Positions 8,101 to 14,296 of a stretch of 17,577 nt of DNA are shown here, piece after piece (position 1 is the stretch's first letter; each line of letters begins with the position of its first letter). The DNA is taken from NCBI GenBank assembly GCA_003142435.1, contig PLMI01000025.1:1-17577 (forward strand). Reading direction: 5' to 3'. Position numbers and translations under genes: made by a program. Below the pieces are notes generated by a model. That model was not told the origin of the DNA, ran no database searches, and saw only the letters and a program-made list of their open reading frames with translations. This stretch comes from Coxiellaceae bacterium. Its GTDB lineage: Bacteria; Pseudomonadota; Gammaproteobacteria; UBA9339.

Positions 8101-8235
8101 TCGGCGAGTGTACAACCTGCGGCACCTACTGCAAGCTCATCAAATGCTGCTGCAACAGCCAGCCAACCAGCTCCTGCTGCTCCACCGCCTGTTTTGATGA
8201 CACCAGCACCCGCAGCAGCGCCAGCAAAAACTTAA
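5134..8235 (+). CDS. Large orphan protein with Pro/Ala-rich ends, function unknown (effector candidate)
   Basis: I do not recognise a family for this 1033-aa protein. Residues about 15-215 are disordered and rich in Pro, Ala, Ser and Thr. Residues about 230-285 are a charged Lys/Glu helix. The middle (about 285-800) is predicted helical and coiled-coil-like, without signal peptide or catalytic motif. It contains an internal duplication: EEKISRWCAEI (395-405) and EEQISKWCTEI (423-433). A Trp-rich hydrophobic stretch follows at about 809-836 (SWWDWF, then IPLIGWGVKWI), then a basic Pro-rich linker (about 870-905) holding EKEPLL (898-903). The tail 989-1033 is again Pro/Ala-rich. An AGAGG site (5119-5123) supports the ATG at 5134; a second ATG follows at once. 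It has its own strong terminator and no functional neighbour. Secreted effector of a host-associated bacterium is a guess from architecture only; a structural or surface protein is also possible. Confidence 0.85.
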   Translation: MMSGAPDPTIQKKTNLWDVDFSFDNPPAIASTTPATSFPSSTTESARQAGQAAVPQPISAPPNIPTVATPPVQVAPVVSPPPAVPTRSASEPPAPAHATANVSSKRSATPSVVKNDKPRTPVHLNLRSITPAAPKSGSIQESAPRVPAATPRIPATASTPRQTHFPPPLASTSKPKTGVPVSQTVHEEKETQEIDATAVTKVESQTTEIISTLPYVQKLISTMIATAAFSHKETEEDKSVGKQAMENAVAQEEEKVKKGDKYAESEEQKAKNEVLQTFINHQKSCVLFTEAMDLVKQNRGGQLTVEDLDAPTLTEIKDTFFTMTKEDFDRLNRNMAANRSKLMQDIDPEDELNTVFKELKQAGEEADRKLDQFREVRDIISNWRERLMYLEVWNEEKISRWCAEIMDLAKKIGNTPAVPPDSEEQISKWCTEIANRTKITDTTSHADKQKLGNLVTDKLKAFRDLLTDEDEKDTKGFFAPLLAKVEEIRKTRVKLLEQQLALITKALTHPKKPREKALLLASQSALREEIQSVNDSAQTRVTIINAWQNIRREERMLFYLRNINSLRLLPPAIKDTRDAYLVLLKSFPQYNKLTEMPQKTYNETFGRGVLPLSHLIDEQILELMSETVLKELDQYVGTTDEKIFDPDLIRFSGFYQQLLFVTAYIIKSPVIQTCIDSINEKKSAKEVREAVFNVKEQTAEILKSDKCILRNFNSTDSLVAPITRGTTAVDTQFHAVETPCHGLHTTAHISLITAESNQTAIYLRDGIHNLIDRMESLAVLEEHADVLEFDSKIFNKVTNNLNAAVGGGSWWDWFLGLIESIPLIGWGVKWIHNKFFRAPAGAARAAIYQDRVESNAQKANAAVAKRQNVERRAGLGLPPTHRRRITLPPTKKTNKSEEKEPLLPKGATTLSEQISSDSTKKVTEEIAKKQGSLTINDFNKIIFSAQQEKAIRTKELDCTSSEVFNQLERKWKEIAIAAGNCPAEYAKKESASVQPAAPTASSSNAAATASQPAPAAPPPVLMTPAPAAAPAKT

Positions 8236-8271
8236 CCCGAGCCTGCTCTACAACCTCCTCATAAGTAAACA

Positions 8272-8303
8272 AAAAAGGGCAATCTATCATGATTGCCCTT
8301 TTT
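8272..8303 (+). terminator. Strong intrinsic terminator
   Basis: A perfect 13-bp stem, AAAAAGGGCAATC (8272-8284) and GATTGCCCTTTTT (8291-8303), encloses a 6-nt loop. The T-run forms the end of the stem. It lies 36 nt after the stop of the 1033-aa gene and separates that gene from the pilus operon. Because the stem is flanked by A and T runs, it could act on both strands. Confidence 0.9.
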
Positions 8304-8431
8304 AATCTGCGTATTAATCGGTGGGTTTATTCACTTTCATAAAACCGAAATTGAATAAAACATATAATAAAAAACTTCAATAAAATCAAATAGTTACAAA
8401 ATAATCAAAAAATCCCACAAAAAACACGGTA

Positions 8432-8459
8432 TTGATTTGTAGTTTTTGTCTAATAAAAT
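8432..8459 (+). promoter_or_regulatory. Promoter candidate for the pilM-Q operon
   Basis: TTGATT (8432-8437) and TAAAAT (8454-8459) are 16 bp apart. Transcription would start near 8466, about 32 nt before the GTG start of pilM. This also argues against an upstream ATG at 8432 as the pilM start, since that codon would overlap the -35 element. The same 8304-8431 stretch contains only AT-rich sequence and an imperfect hairpin near 8318-8348. Confidence 0.45.
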
Positions 8460-8497
8460 CTCAGGGACAAAAAACTAAAATTAAATGGAGATATTCC

Positions 8498-9430
8498 GTG
8501 TTAAATAAACTGTTTTTCACGACAAAACAAAATCTAATAGGCGTTGATATAAGCGCGACCAGTATTAAACTCATAGAACTTGAAAAATTCCGCAATACCT
8601 GCCGCGTGAAATCTTTTGGCATTCAACCAAACGAAGAAATAAATCACAATTTAGGTTTATCGCTTAAAAAACTTTTTACAACCCTTAAAATCAAGACAAA
8701 AAACATTGCTCTCGCACTACCCTACTCCAGCATTATCAATAAAGACATTACTTTATTATCTTCCATAAAAAAAAATGAAATCGAAAACTTTCTTAAGTTA
8801 AATACACAAAAACACTTGGGCTATCCTTTAGATAAAATCTGTTTCGATTATCAAATACAAAATAACAAAAAAAATAATGATACTCTACAAATAAAAGCTG
8901 TCATTGCCAAAAAAGAGCAAGCACAAAAATTAGCAGAGATTGCAATTTCAGCAAAACTAAAAGCAAAAACATTGGATGTAAATGCTTTTGCTTTAGCAAG
9001 AGCAGGTTCTTTTTTGCTTGCAAAAGAAAATTATAAAACTGTACTTTTGGCAAATATAAACTATGACTCTGCTTTATTTTGCGTTCTGCATCAGCTATTT
9101 CCAATTAACATCCAGGAAAGCTTTCCGGAAAAAAGTAAAGCACAAACATTAGAATCTTTAAGCGAATATGTTATCCAATATATAAAAATTTGCTTTGCAA
9201 GCACTCATGTGAGTGCAGAAAAAATAATATTGTCAGGAGATAACACACAAAATCCCCATTTACGTTCTATTATCGAGGAAAAAATCAATATCCCTACAAT
9301 TTTAGCGAATCCATTTGAAGGGATGAAAATATCAGACAGCATCCCTTGCGAACTTGTAAAAAAATATGCGCCGGAAATGATGATTGCAACGGGTTTAGCG
9401 CTTCGAAAATTCAGTCATGATAACAATTAA
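8498..9430 (+). CDS. pilM: PilM/ComA-like actin-fold protein of type IV pilus assembly
   Basis: PilM is a cytoplasmic actin-like ATP-binding protein. It docks on the N-terminal tail of PilN and links the alignment complex to the motor side of a type IV pilus or DNA-uptake system. The product here is about 310 aa. The N-terminal phosphate-binding strand-turn is visible as LIGVDISATSIKLIEL. Further actin-fold strands include NIALALPYSSI, and there is a C-terminal MMIATGLALRKF. I prefer the GTG at 8498: it has a GGAG Shine-Dalgarno at 8487-8490, 7 nt upstream, and the family begins close to here. The in-frame ATG at 8432 would add 22 atypical residues. The gene overlaps pilN by 14 nt. It is somewhat shorter than the roughly 350 aa common in Pseudomonas PilM and closer to ComA types. 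Confidence 0.88.
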   Translation: MLNKLFFTTKQNLIGVDISATSIKLIELEKFRNTCRVKSFGIQPNEEINHNLGLSLKKLFTTLKIKTKNIALALPYSSIINKDITLLSSIKKNEIENFLKLNTQKHLGYPLDKICFDYQIQNNKKNNDTLQIKAVIAKKEQAQKLAEIAISAKLKAKTLDVNAFALARAGSFLLAKENYKTVLLANINYDSALFCVLHQLFPINIQESFPEKSKAQTLESLSEYVIQYIKICFASTHVSAEKIILSGDNTQNPHLRSIIEEKINIPTILANPFEGMKISDSIPCELVKKYAPEMMIATGLALRKFSHDNN

Positions 9431-9944
9431 CTTACTTCCCTGGCGCGAAGAATTACGCCAAAAAAAACAAAGAAATTTAAAAAATAGCATCATAATTGGG
9501 TTATTTTTCTTGTGCTTATTAGCAATTAGCTTTCATATGTTTTTATTAAAGGAAATAAATGCGCAAAAAAATAAAAATCAAATTTTGACCCTTAAATTAA
9601 AGCAATGCGAACAAAAAAAGAAGGGGTTTGAAATTGAAAAACAAGGCCAAATTAAAACTGAGAACGTTCTTCAAATGCTAAACGTCTTAATTAAGGAGCA
9701 AGTGCAAAACGCTAAAATGCTTTCCGAACTTAGCGCAATTATTCCCGATGCCATAACGCTAACCAATATCAACAAAAATGGCAATGAAATAATCATAATT
9801 GGTAATTCCATAGCTATGCAAAATATAGCGGATTTATTGAAAAATAGCACAAACAATAATTTCTTTAAAAATCCAGATTTGGCGGAAATTAAAAACAGCG
9901 GTAAAAACGAACATTTGTTCGTAATAAAGCTCGAATTAAAATGA
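9417..9944 (+). CDS. pilN: PilN-like type IV pilus alignment protein
   Basis: PilN is a bitopic inner-membrane protein whose cytoplasmic tail binds PilM and whose periplasmic part pairs with PilO. The 175-aa product starts MITINLLPWREELR, containing the conserved INLLPWRE PilM-binding motif. A transmembrane segment lies at about residues 24-44, a coiled coil at about 45-90, and a small alpha/beta ferredoxin-like periplasmic domain at about 95-175. The start overlaps the end of pilM, and its stop overlaps the next gene in ATGA, so translation is coupled. Length and architecture are normal for the family. Confidence 0.92.
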   Translation: MITINLLPWREELRQKKQRNLKNSIIIGLFFLCLLAISFHMFLLKEINAQKNKNQILTLKLKQCEQKKKGFEIEKQGQIKTENVLQMLNVLIKEQVQNAKMLSELSAIIPDAITLTNINKNGNEIIIIGNSIAMQNIADLLKNSTNNNFFKNPDLAEIKNSGKNEHLFVIKLELK

Positions 9945-10819
9945 AGCTAAGAACAGAAAATCCCTGGCTAAAAATATCGATAATAACTTTCATATTATGT
10001 TTATTAATTGTTATCGATATTACGCATTTATTTAAAACACTTCATGCTTTAGAGCAAAAAAATGCAGCGTTAACAAATGAAATAAACGCACTGCAAACAA
10101 GCTTAGCTAAGTCAAATATTGCATCAAATGAAGCCCTGCGGCTAACCAATAGTTACCGGGAGGCGTTACAAAAGCTTAGCAATATTGCCGATATATCTTT
10201 AGTCCTAAAAATATTAGCTGATGCTGCAAAGTTCTCCAATGCTGAGTTCGATAACTTCAAACCTCAAAATGAAAAAAATTACGATTTCTTCACCATAAAA
10301 CCCTTTAGCATCGAAATTTACGGCTCTTATTTTGAGTTAAATAATTTTCTTTATAGTTTAACTGTGTCCAAAATCCCTATGACATTAACAAGGCTAAATA
10401 TGCAGCCAGTTATCGATGACAACAGCTCTGAAAATAAAATTCTCTTAAAAGCAGATTTTGATTTTTATATCTTAAGATGCTGCTTTTCTTCTAAACCACA
10501 ATTAGAAAATCCGGTAAATTTTGCCAGCAAAACTTTTGCTGCCAATTTAAAGGATCCTTTTGCATCCTTTTATACGCAAGGCAAAAATGAGTCTTTGGCG
10601 ATGTGGCATGTGCAAGAATTGCAAATGTTAGGCACGATATTTTCGAGCGATAAAATATGGGCGATTGTAGGCACACCTCTGGGCAATTCTTATCATGTCA
10701 CGATCGGCGATCGCATCGGCAAAAATAACAGCGTTATTACTAAAATTACTGCAAATCAAATCATAACAGATAATAGCAATGAATATTTATTTGCTAATAA
10801 GCCAAGTTTAAAAACATGA
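9941..10819 (+). CDS. PilO-PilP fusion protein of type IV pilus assembly
   Basis: This 292-aa protein appears to join two normally separate parts of the pilus alignment complex. Residues 1-about 180 look like PilO: a short cytoplasmic tail, a transmembrane segment at about 11-31, a coiled coil (about 32-80), then an alpha/beta domain with the FSIEIYGSYFELNNFLYSLT pattern. Residues about 200-285 look like PilP: DPF (205-207), the LQMLGTIFSSDKIWAIVGTPLG core, and YHVTIGDRIGKNNSVITKI with GDRIG at 256-260, which in PilP packs near the secretin. No lipobox exists, so the PilP part is held only through the PilO membrane anchor. There is no stop or frame change between the halves. The gene overlaps both pilN and pilQ by ATGA, and no other pilP is present before pilQ. 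Domain assignment is by pattern reading, with the PilP part clearest. Confidence 0.85.
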   Translation: MKLRTENPWLKISIITFILCLLIVIDITHLFKTLHALEQKNAALTNEINALQTSLAKSNIASNEALRLTNSYREALQKLSNIADISLVLKILADAAKFSNAEFDNFKPQNEKNYDFFTIKPFSIEIYGSYFELNNFLYSLTVSKIPMTLTRLNMQPVIDDNSSENKILLKADFDFYILRCCFSSKPQLENPVNFASKTFAANLKDPFASFYTQGKNESLAMWHVQELQMLGTIFSSDKIWAIVGTPLGNSYHVTIGDRIGKNNSVITKITANQIITDNSNEYLFANKPSLKT

Positions 10820-12027
10820 AAATAAATTACAAAAAAATTATTCTTATCTTTATTATTTTATGCTTTTGCTTTTTGGCAAGTGACTCAGGTTTTGCTGAAG
10901 AAAAGTTAATTTCGCTGGATTTTCACGACATAAATGTACGTGAGTTATTGAAGATTTTGGCTGATTTTTCCGGCAAGAACATCATTTTAAGCGATAAAAT
11001 AAACGATAAAATAACTATCAAACTCGATAACGTCTCATGGACTTCTGCTTTAGATGTAATTTTGCAAATAGAAAGCTTGAGCAAACAGGAGGAGGATAAT
11101 TTAATCATAATTACGCAGGGCAACGGCAATTACACGCAAAAACCGCCTCTGTATTCGACTAGCATAAAAATCAACTTTGCTAAAGCAGAAGATGTGGCCA
11201 ATTTATTGTCAAAACAGAAAGGGCTCTTGGCAGCAGATGGCAGCATTACAGCAGATGCCCGCACTAATTCCATTTTGATCCAAAATAGCTCAGACAAAAT
11301 TACGGCAATAAATAATTTCATTAAAATCATTGATGTTCCTGTAAAACAAGCGTTAATTGAAGGGCGCATTGTTACTGTCGACGACCAATTTACCCGAGAT
11401 TTAGGCATCAAACTGGGAACTATAAAAATAAATAGCAATGGTGATGCCAATAGCACTAACATGGACCTCCCGGCAACCCTTAGCGACCCTGGGCATTTTA
11501 GCTTTACGCTTGCAACGTTAAAAAATGATACTGCGCTTGATATGGAACTCTCAGCTTTGGAAAGCCAGGGACATGCAAAAATTGTTTCTAACCCAAAATT
11601 ACTTACCGGCAATCATCAAACGGCAAATATAGAATCCGGAGAGGAAATTCCCTATCAAGAAAAAACATCCAGCGGTGCAACAGATATCGCTTTTAAAAAA
11701 GCAGTTTTAGGCTTAAAGGTAACTCCTGAAATACTTTCCAATAATAAAATAATTCTTCACTTGCAGCTAAATCAAGATAAGGTCAGCAGCACAAATGTTG
11801 CAGGAGTTCCAGCGATACAAACTGAGGAAATTCAGACGCAAATTACGGTAAATAATGGCGAGACGATAGTTTTAGGCGGAATTTACGAGGAAATTGAGGA
11901 AACAGAGAAAACTAAAACTCCTTTTTTAAGTGACGTGCCACTTTTAGGCGCCCTTTTTACCAGCACTCATAAAGAAAAAACCCGCAAGGAACTAATGATT
12001 TTTGTCACATCGAAAATCGTGGATTGA
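10816..12027 (+). CDS. pilQ: PilQ/HofQ/ComE-type outer-membrane secretin (short form)
   Basis: The secretin forms the outer-membrane gate for a type IV pilus or DNA uptake. The 403-aa precursor has a signal peptide (hydrophobic core about 7-21, likely cleavage after Ala27). An STN/N0 domain (about 31-90) follows, with DFHDINVRELLKILADFSGKNI. An N1-type domain (about 115-180) contains DARTNSILIQN, and the secretin core (about 230-403) ends in GGIYEE, TKTPFLSDVPLLGALF and RKELMIFVTSKIV. The N-terminal AMIN domains found in long pilus secretins are missing, so size and layout are those of E. coli HofQ or Haemophilus ComE. It is the last gene of the pilMN-OP-Q operon, coupled through ATGA. The aroK-aroB pair often found after pilQ is absent; a toxin-antitoxin pair follows instead. 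Confidence 0.95.
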   Translation: MKINYKKIILIFIILCFCFLASDSGFAEEKLISLDFHDINVRELLKILADFSGKNIILSDKINDKITIKLDNVSWTSALDVILQIESLSKQEEDNLIIITQGNGNYTQKPPLYSTSIKINFAKAEDVANLLSKQKGLLAADGSITADARTNSILIQNSSDKITAINNFIKIIDVPVKQALIEGRIVTVDDQFTRDLGIKLGTIKINSNGDANSTNMDLPATLSDPGHFSFTLATLKNDTALDMELSALESQGHAKIVSNPKLLTGNHQTANIESGEEIPYQEKTSSGATDIAFKKAVLGLKVTPEILSNNKIILHLQLNQDKVSSTNVAGVPAIQTEEIQTQITVNNGETIVLGGIYEEIEETEKTKTPFLSDVPLLGALFTSTHKEKTRKELMIFVTSKIVD

Positions 12028-12070
12028 GTTTTGTTATTGGTATTACATTAATTTGCGATAAATTTAATTT

Positions 12071-12076
12071 TATAAT
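12071..12076 (+). promoter_or_regulatory. -10-like TATAAT before the second toxin-antitoxin pair
   Basis: A perfect TATAAT lies 24 nt before the toxin ATG in the 73-bp gap after pilQ. The best -35 at 16 bp spacing is TTAATT (12049-12054), which is poor. No terminator is seen after pilQ, so read-through from the pil operon could also express this module. Confidence 0.3.
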
Positions 12077-12100
12077 ATACTTAGCGAGTACACTTTAAAA

Positions 12101-12388
12101 ATGAACGATATATGCATTGTCCGTTTATCAAAACGTGTAATTAAGAGTTTAAAAAAGCTCCCTGTTCATATTATTATTAAACTTCAAGCATGGATCGATG
12201 AAGTAATAAATAGCGGTCTAAACGAAGCCAGAAAAATTACAAGTTATCATGATGAACAATTAAAAGGCGATAGGATCGGCCAGCGTTCTATTAGGCTAAA
12301 TAAAGCATACCGAGCTATTTATATTGTTGAAAAAGATAAAAACGTTCGATTTGTAGAAATTCTCGAGATTACCAAACATGAATATTAA
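12101..12388 (+). CDS. RelE-superfamily toxin of a toxin-antitoxin pair
   Basis: This 95-aa protein has the RelE/ParE-fold pattern. Paired N-terminal helices (RLSKRVIKSLKKLPVHIIIKLQAWI) are followed by the LKGDRIGQRSIRLNKAYRAIYIV strands and a terminal FVEILEITKHEY. Members are usually ribosome-dependent mRNA interferases paired with an XRE antitoxin encoded directly downstream. The arginine-rich GQRSIRLNKAYRAIY segment is where the active-site basic residues of this group lie. The last 11 nt overlap the antitoxin gene, showing coupling. It differs clearly from the HigB at 2544-2825, so the window has two independent modules. Exact subfamily (HigB-like or RelE/StbE-like) is not settled. Confidence 0.9.
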   Translation: MNDICIVRLSKRVIKSLKKLPVHIIIKLQAWIDEVINSGLNEARKITSYHDEQLKGDRIGQRSIRLNKAYRAIYIVEKDKNVRFVEILEITKHEY

Positions 12389-12728
12389 AAATAAAATCAA
12401 TAAGCAAACCATGAAAAGAATAGAAAAAATGGCAGGTAGTAAACTAACGCTAGGCAGACTCATTTGGGCTATCAGGGAAAGTGAAGAAATCACTCAAGTT
12501 GAACTTGCAAAAAAATTAGGCTGTTCCAAGCAACATCTATGTGATGTCGAGCATGATCGCAAAAATATAAGCCCTAGAACTGCCGCTAACTATGCGAAAA
12601 TTCTAGGATATTCTCAAGAACAATTTATCAGACTTGCCCTACAAAACATCATAGATAGAGATGGGCTAAAAGTAATTGTTTCTATAAAAACGACTGCATT
12701 TCATTCCCATGTTTATTCTTATGCTTAA
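12378..12728 (+). CDS. XRE-family HTH antitoxin
   Basis: This 116-aa protein has a helix-turn-helix typical of XRE regulators (about residues 25-80): TLGRLIWAIRESEEITQVELAKKLGCSKQHL, then DVEHDRKNISPRTAANYAKILGYS. A short C-terminal part follows (LALQNIIDRDGLKVIV) that in such antitoxins contacts the toxin. It should neutralise the preceding RelE-type toxin and repress the pair. The ATG at 12378 lies inside the toxin gene; a later in-frame ATG (12411) is an alternative. The gene ends 2 nt from the stop of the convergent thyX, leaving no room for a separate terminator. Confidence 0.9.
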   Translation: MNIKNKINKQTMKRIEKMAGSKLTLGRLIWAIRESEEITQVELAKKLGCSKQHLCDVEHDRKNISPRTAANYAKILGYSQEQFIRLALQNIIDRDGLKVIVSIKTTAFHSHVYSYA

Positions 12729-12730
12729 AA

Positions 12731-13360
12731 TTAAACCGTAGTTATGAATCTCGCGGCTAGATCATCAAAAACAACAGGAATTGCCTCAGAAAAACCCTTT
12801 AAGCAATCGCACATTAGCTTGCGAATTTGCGGATGAGCTTCTTTAGTACAACGAACGCTGAAAACATGCCGCCACTCTCTAAGGTTAGCGGTTGCCACTA
12901 TTTCGGTTCTTAAAGAATGCGGCAAAAATTCCCTTGCCTGATCTGCTTTATCTCCTAATTTCAATGCTGCCAGATAATTATCTTCTGCTTGCTGCATTGC
13001 GGATTTCCACAATTCTTTTCTCTCTTCTGGATAATTCGGATCATCCCACCAAACTGGTTTAATGAATTCCATGTCGTTGTCATATTTAACATAACGTGTA
13101 CTTTCCTGACAAAAACTGCACAAGCGATGCCTCACTAACTCATGAGTTACACCTCGATTAGTGATAAATCGCACTGAAGCATGCGAATGTTCAATCACAG
13201 TTTCATGTCCCAAATCTAAAATTGTTTTGACAAATTTAGCAGCAGAATCTTCCGTTATTCTTTTTTCTGATTTATAACAAGTTCTGCCTGCTTTTTCGAT
13301 GATTTGTAAAGGGAATGCTGGCTTTTGCAGCCATTCCCAACTTTGTTCGATTATTTTCAT
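12731..13360 (-). CDS. thyX: Flavin-dependent thymidylate synthase ThyX
   Basis: ThyX methylates dUMP to dTMP using FAD, NADPH and methylene-tetrahydrofolate, replacing the ThyA route. The defining motif RHR-x7-S is present as RHRLCSFCQES. Preceding HETVIEHSHASVRF and the downstream ATANLREWRHVFSVR and AHPQIRKL segments are also family-typical. From the ATG at 13358-13360 the protein is 209 aa, with RHR at 77-79 and Ser at 87. This is almost the numbering of the Thermotoga enzyme (Ser88), so I prefer it to upstream ATGs at 13372 or 13390, which lack good ribosome sites. GGG about 8 nt upstream is a weak Shine-Dalgarno. It shares strand with dcd, 339 bp away, but a long palindrome lies between them. 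Confidence 0.95.
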   Translation of the reverse strand: MKIIEQSWEWLQKPAFPLQIIEKAGRTCYKSEKRITEDSAAKFVKTILDLGHETVIEHSHASVRFITNRGVTHELVRHRLCSFCQESTRYVKYDNDMEFIKPVWWDDPNYPEERKELWKSAMQQAEDNYLAALKLGDKADQAREFLPHSLRTEIVATANLREWRHVFSVRCTKEAHPQIRKLMCDCLKGFSEAIPVVFDDLAARFITTV

Positions 13361-13390
13361 AACTATACCCATCAAATTTAATAACTTCAT

Positions 13391-13728
13391 GTAAACGTTC
13401 TATTTCTAGTGCATTCCCATCAAAAGCTTCTCAAAATGTTCAAATAAAATACTTGTATGGTTCAAAAAATTAAATTTCCGCCTCAAGATTATTGAAAAAT
13501 CAATAAAATTACAATTAAACATATTTGTGGCACGGATTTTGCAATGTGTGAATGAGCTAAGTTATTTGATGAAAGTAAAGCGCAGCCCGAGGGACGAGGG
13601 CGAGCCATTTCCTCAAATAACTTGGCGAAATTCACATAAATTGCAAAATCAAATAGTTTTTTTGTACCACACAAAACTCAAAATATAGTATTTTGCAACT
13701 GCGATCATAGGTGGGATAATTTAATTAA
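13391..13728. other. Intergenic region between dcd and thyX
   Basis: These 338 bp contain no supported gene. They hold an A/T-only hairpin, TTATTGA-AAAA-TCAATAA (13489-13506), and the long palindrome at 13524-13675. An ACAAAACTCAA motif (13671-13681) overlaps the right end of the palindrome. In minus-strand terms the region is downstream of dcd and upstream of thyX, so the palindrome could limit read-through. No clear thyX promoter was picked out. Confidence 0.5.
13524..13675. repeat. Long imperfect palindrome, about 152 bp
   Basis: Three nested arm pairs are visible. TTTGTGGCAC (13524-13533) matches GTACCACACAAA (13664-13675) imperfectly. GATTTTGCAAT (13535-13545) and ATTGCAAAATC (13640-13650) match perfectly. 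AAGTTATTTGA (13559-13569) and TCAAATAACTT (13613-13623) also match perfectly. Between them, GTGTGAAT pairs imperfectly with ATTCACAT. The centre (about 13577-13606) is GC-richer, CGCAGCCCGAGGGACGAGGG. No meaningful coding potential. Size and nested layout resemble the palindrome at 336-491, although the arm sequences differ. Confidence 0.65.
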
Positions 13729-14295
13729 TTATGCCATTGGTAAAGTAACGCCTGTCTGTCCCTGATATTTCCCCTTTCTATCCTTGTAAGATATTTGGCA
13801 TTGGTCGCTTGCTTTTAAAAAAATGACCTGTGCAACTCCTTCATTTGCATAAATTCTTGCCGGCAAATTAGTGGTATTGGAAAACTCCAAAGTAACATGC
13901 CCTTCCCATTCAGGCTCCAAAGGCGTTACATTTACAATTATTCCACACCGCGCGTAGGTTGATTTTCCAAGGCATATAGTAAGAACATCTCTTGGAATGC
14001 GAAAATATTCTACAGTTCGCGCTAAAACAAACGAGTTTGGCGGAATAATGCAAACATCAGCTTTGACATCAACAAAACTTTTAGTATCAAATGCTTTTGG
14101 ATCTATAAAAGCAGAATTGATGTTAGTGAATATTTTAAATTCATCAGCGCAACGGACATCGTATCCATAACTTGATAAACCGTACGATATTACGCTGCGG
14201 CCTTCTTTCTCTCTCATTTGATAATCCACAAACGGCTCAATCATTTTATGTGTAAGCGCCATTTGCTTAATCCACTTGTCTGCTTGTATCGACAT
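13729..14295 (-). CDS. dcd: dCTP deaminase
   Basis: Dcd deaminates dCTP to dUTP, the source of dUMP for thymidylate synthesis, as a cytoplasmic trimer. From the ATG at 14293-14295 the protein is 188 aa, the usual size of this subfamily (E. coli Dcd is 193). Motifs include [12 protein letters not shown] (about 37-48), [14 protein letters not shown], the phosphate-binding [10 protein letters not shown] (110-119), and [18 protein letters not shown] with the likely catalytic Glu at 137. Longer in-frame starts up to 14367 lie inside secA and are rejected. The start codon is one nucleotide after the secA stop. An AGGA in the last secA codons, about 9 nt upstream, serves as ribosome site, so secA-dcd is a coupled operon. 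Confidence 0.96.
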   Translation of the reverse strand: MSIQADKWIKQMALTHKMIEPFVDYQMREKEGRSVISYGLSSYGYDVRCADEFKIFTNINSAFIDPKAFDTKSFVDVKADVCIIPPNSFVLARTVEYFRIPRDVLTICLGKSTYARCGIIVNVTPLEPEWEGHVTLEFSNTTNLPARIYANEGVAQVIFLKASDQCQISYKDRKGKYQGQTGVTLPMA

Positions 14296-14296
14296 A

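Noticed and set aside
8432..8497. ATG at 8432 as start of pilM
   Set aside because: It overlaps the -35 of the promoter candidate and adds 22 residues not typical of the family; the GTG at 8498 has a GGAG site 7 nt upstream.
13524..13675. CRISPR array or ncRNA gene in the dcd-thyX gap
   Set aside because: The repeats are inverted rather than regularly spaced direct copies, and no known RNA family is recognised.
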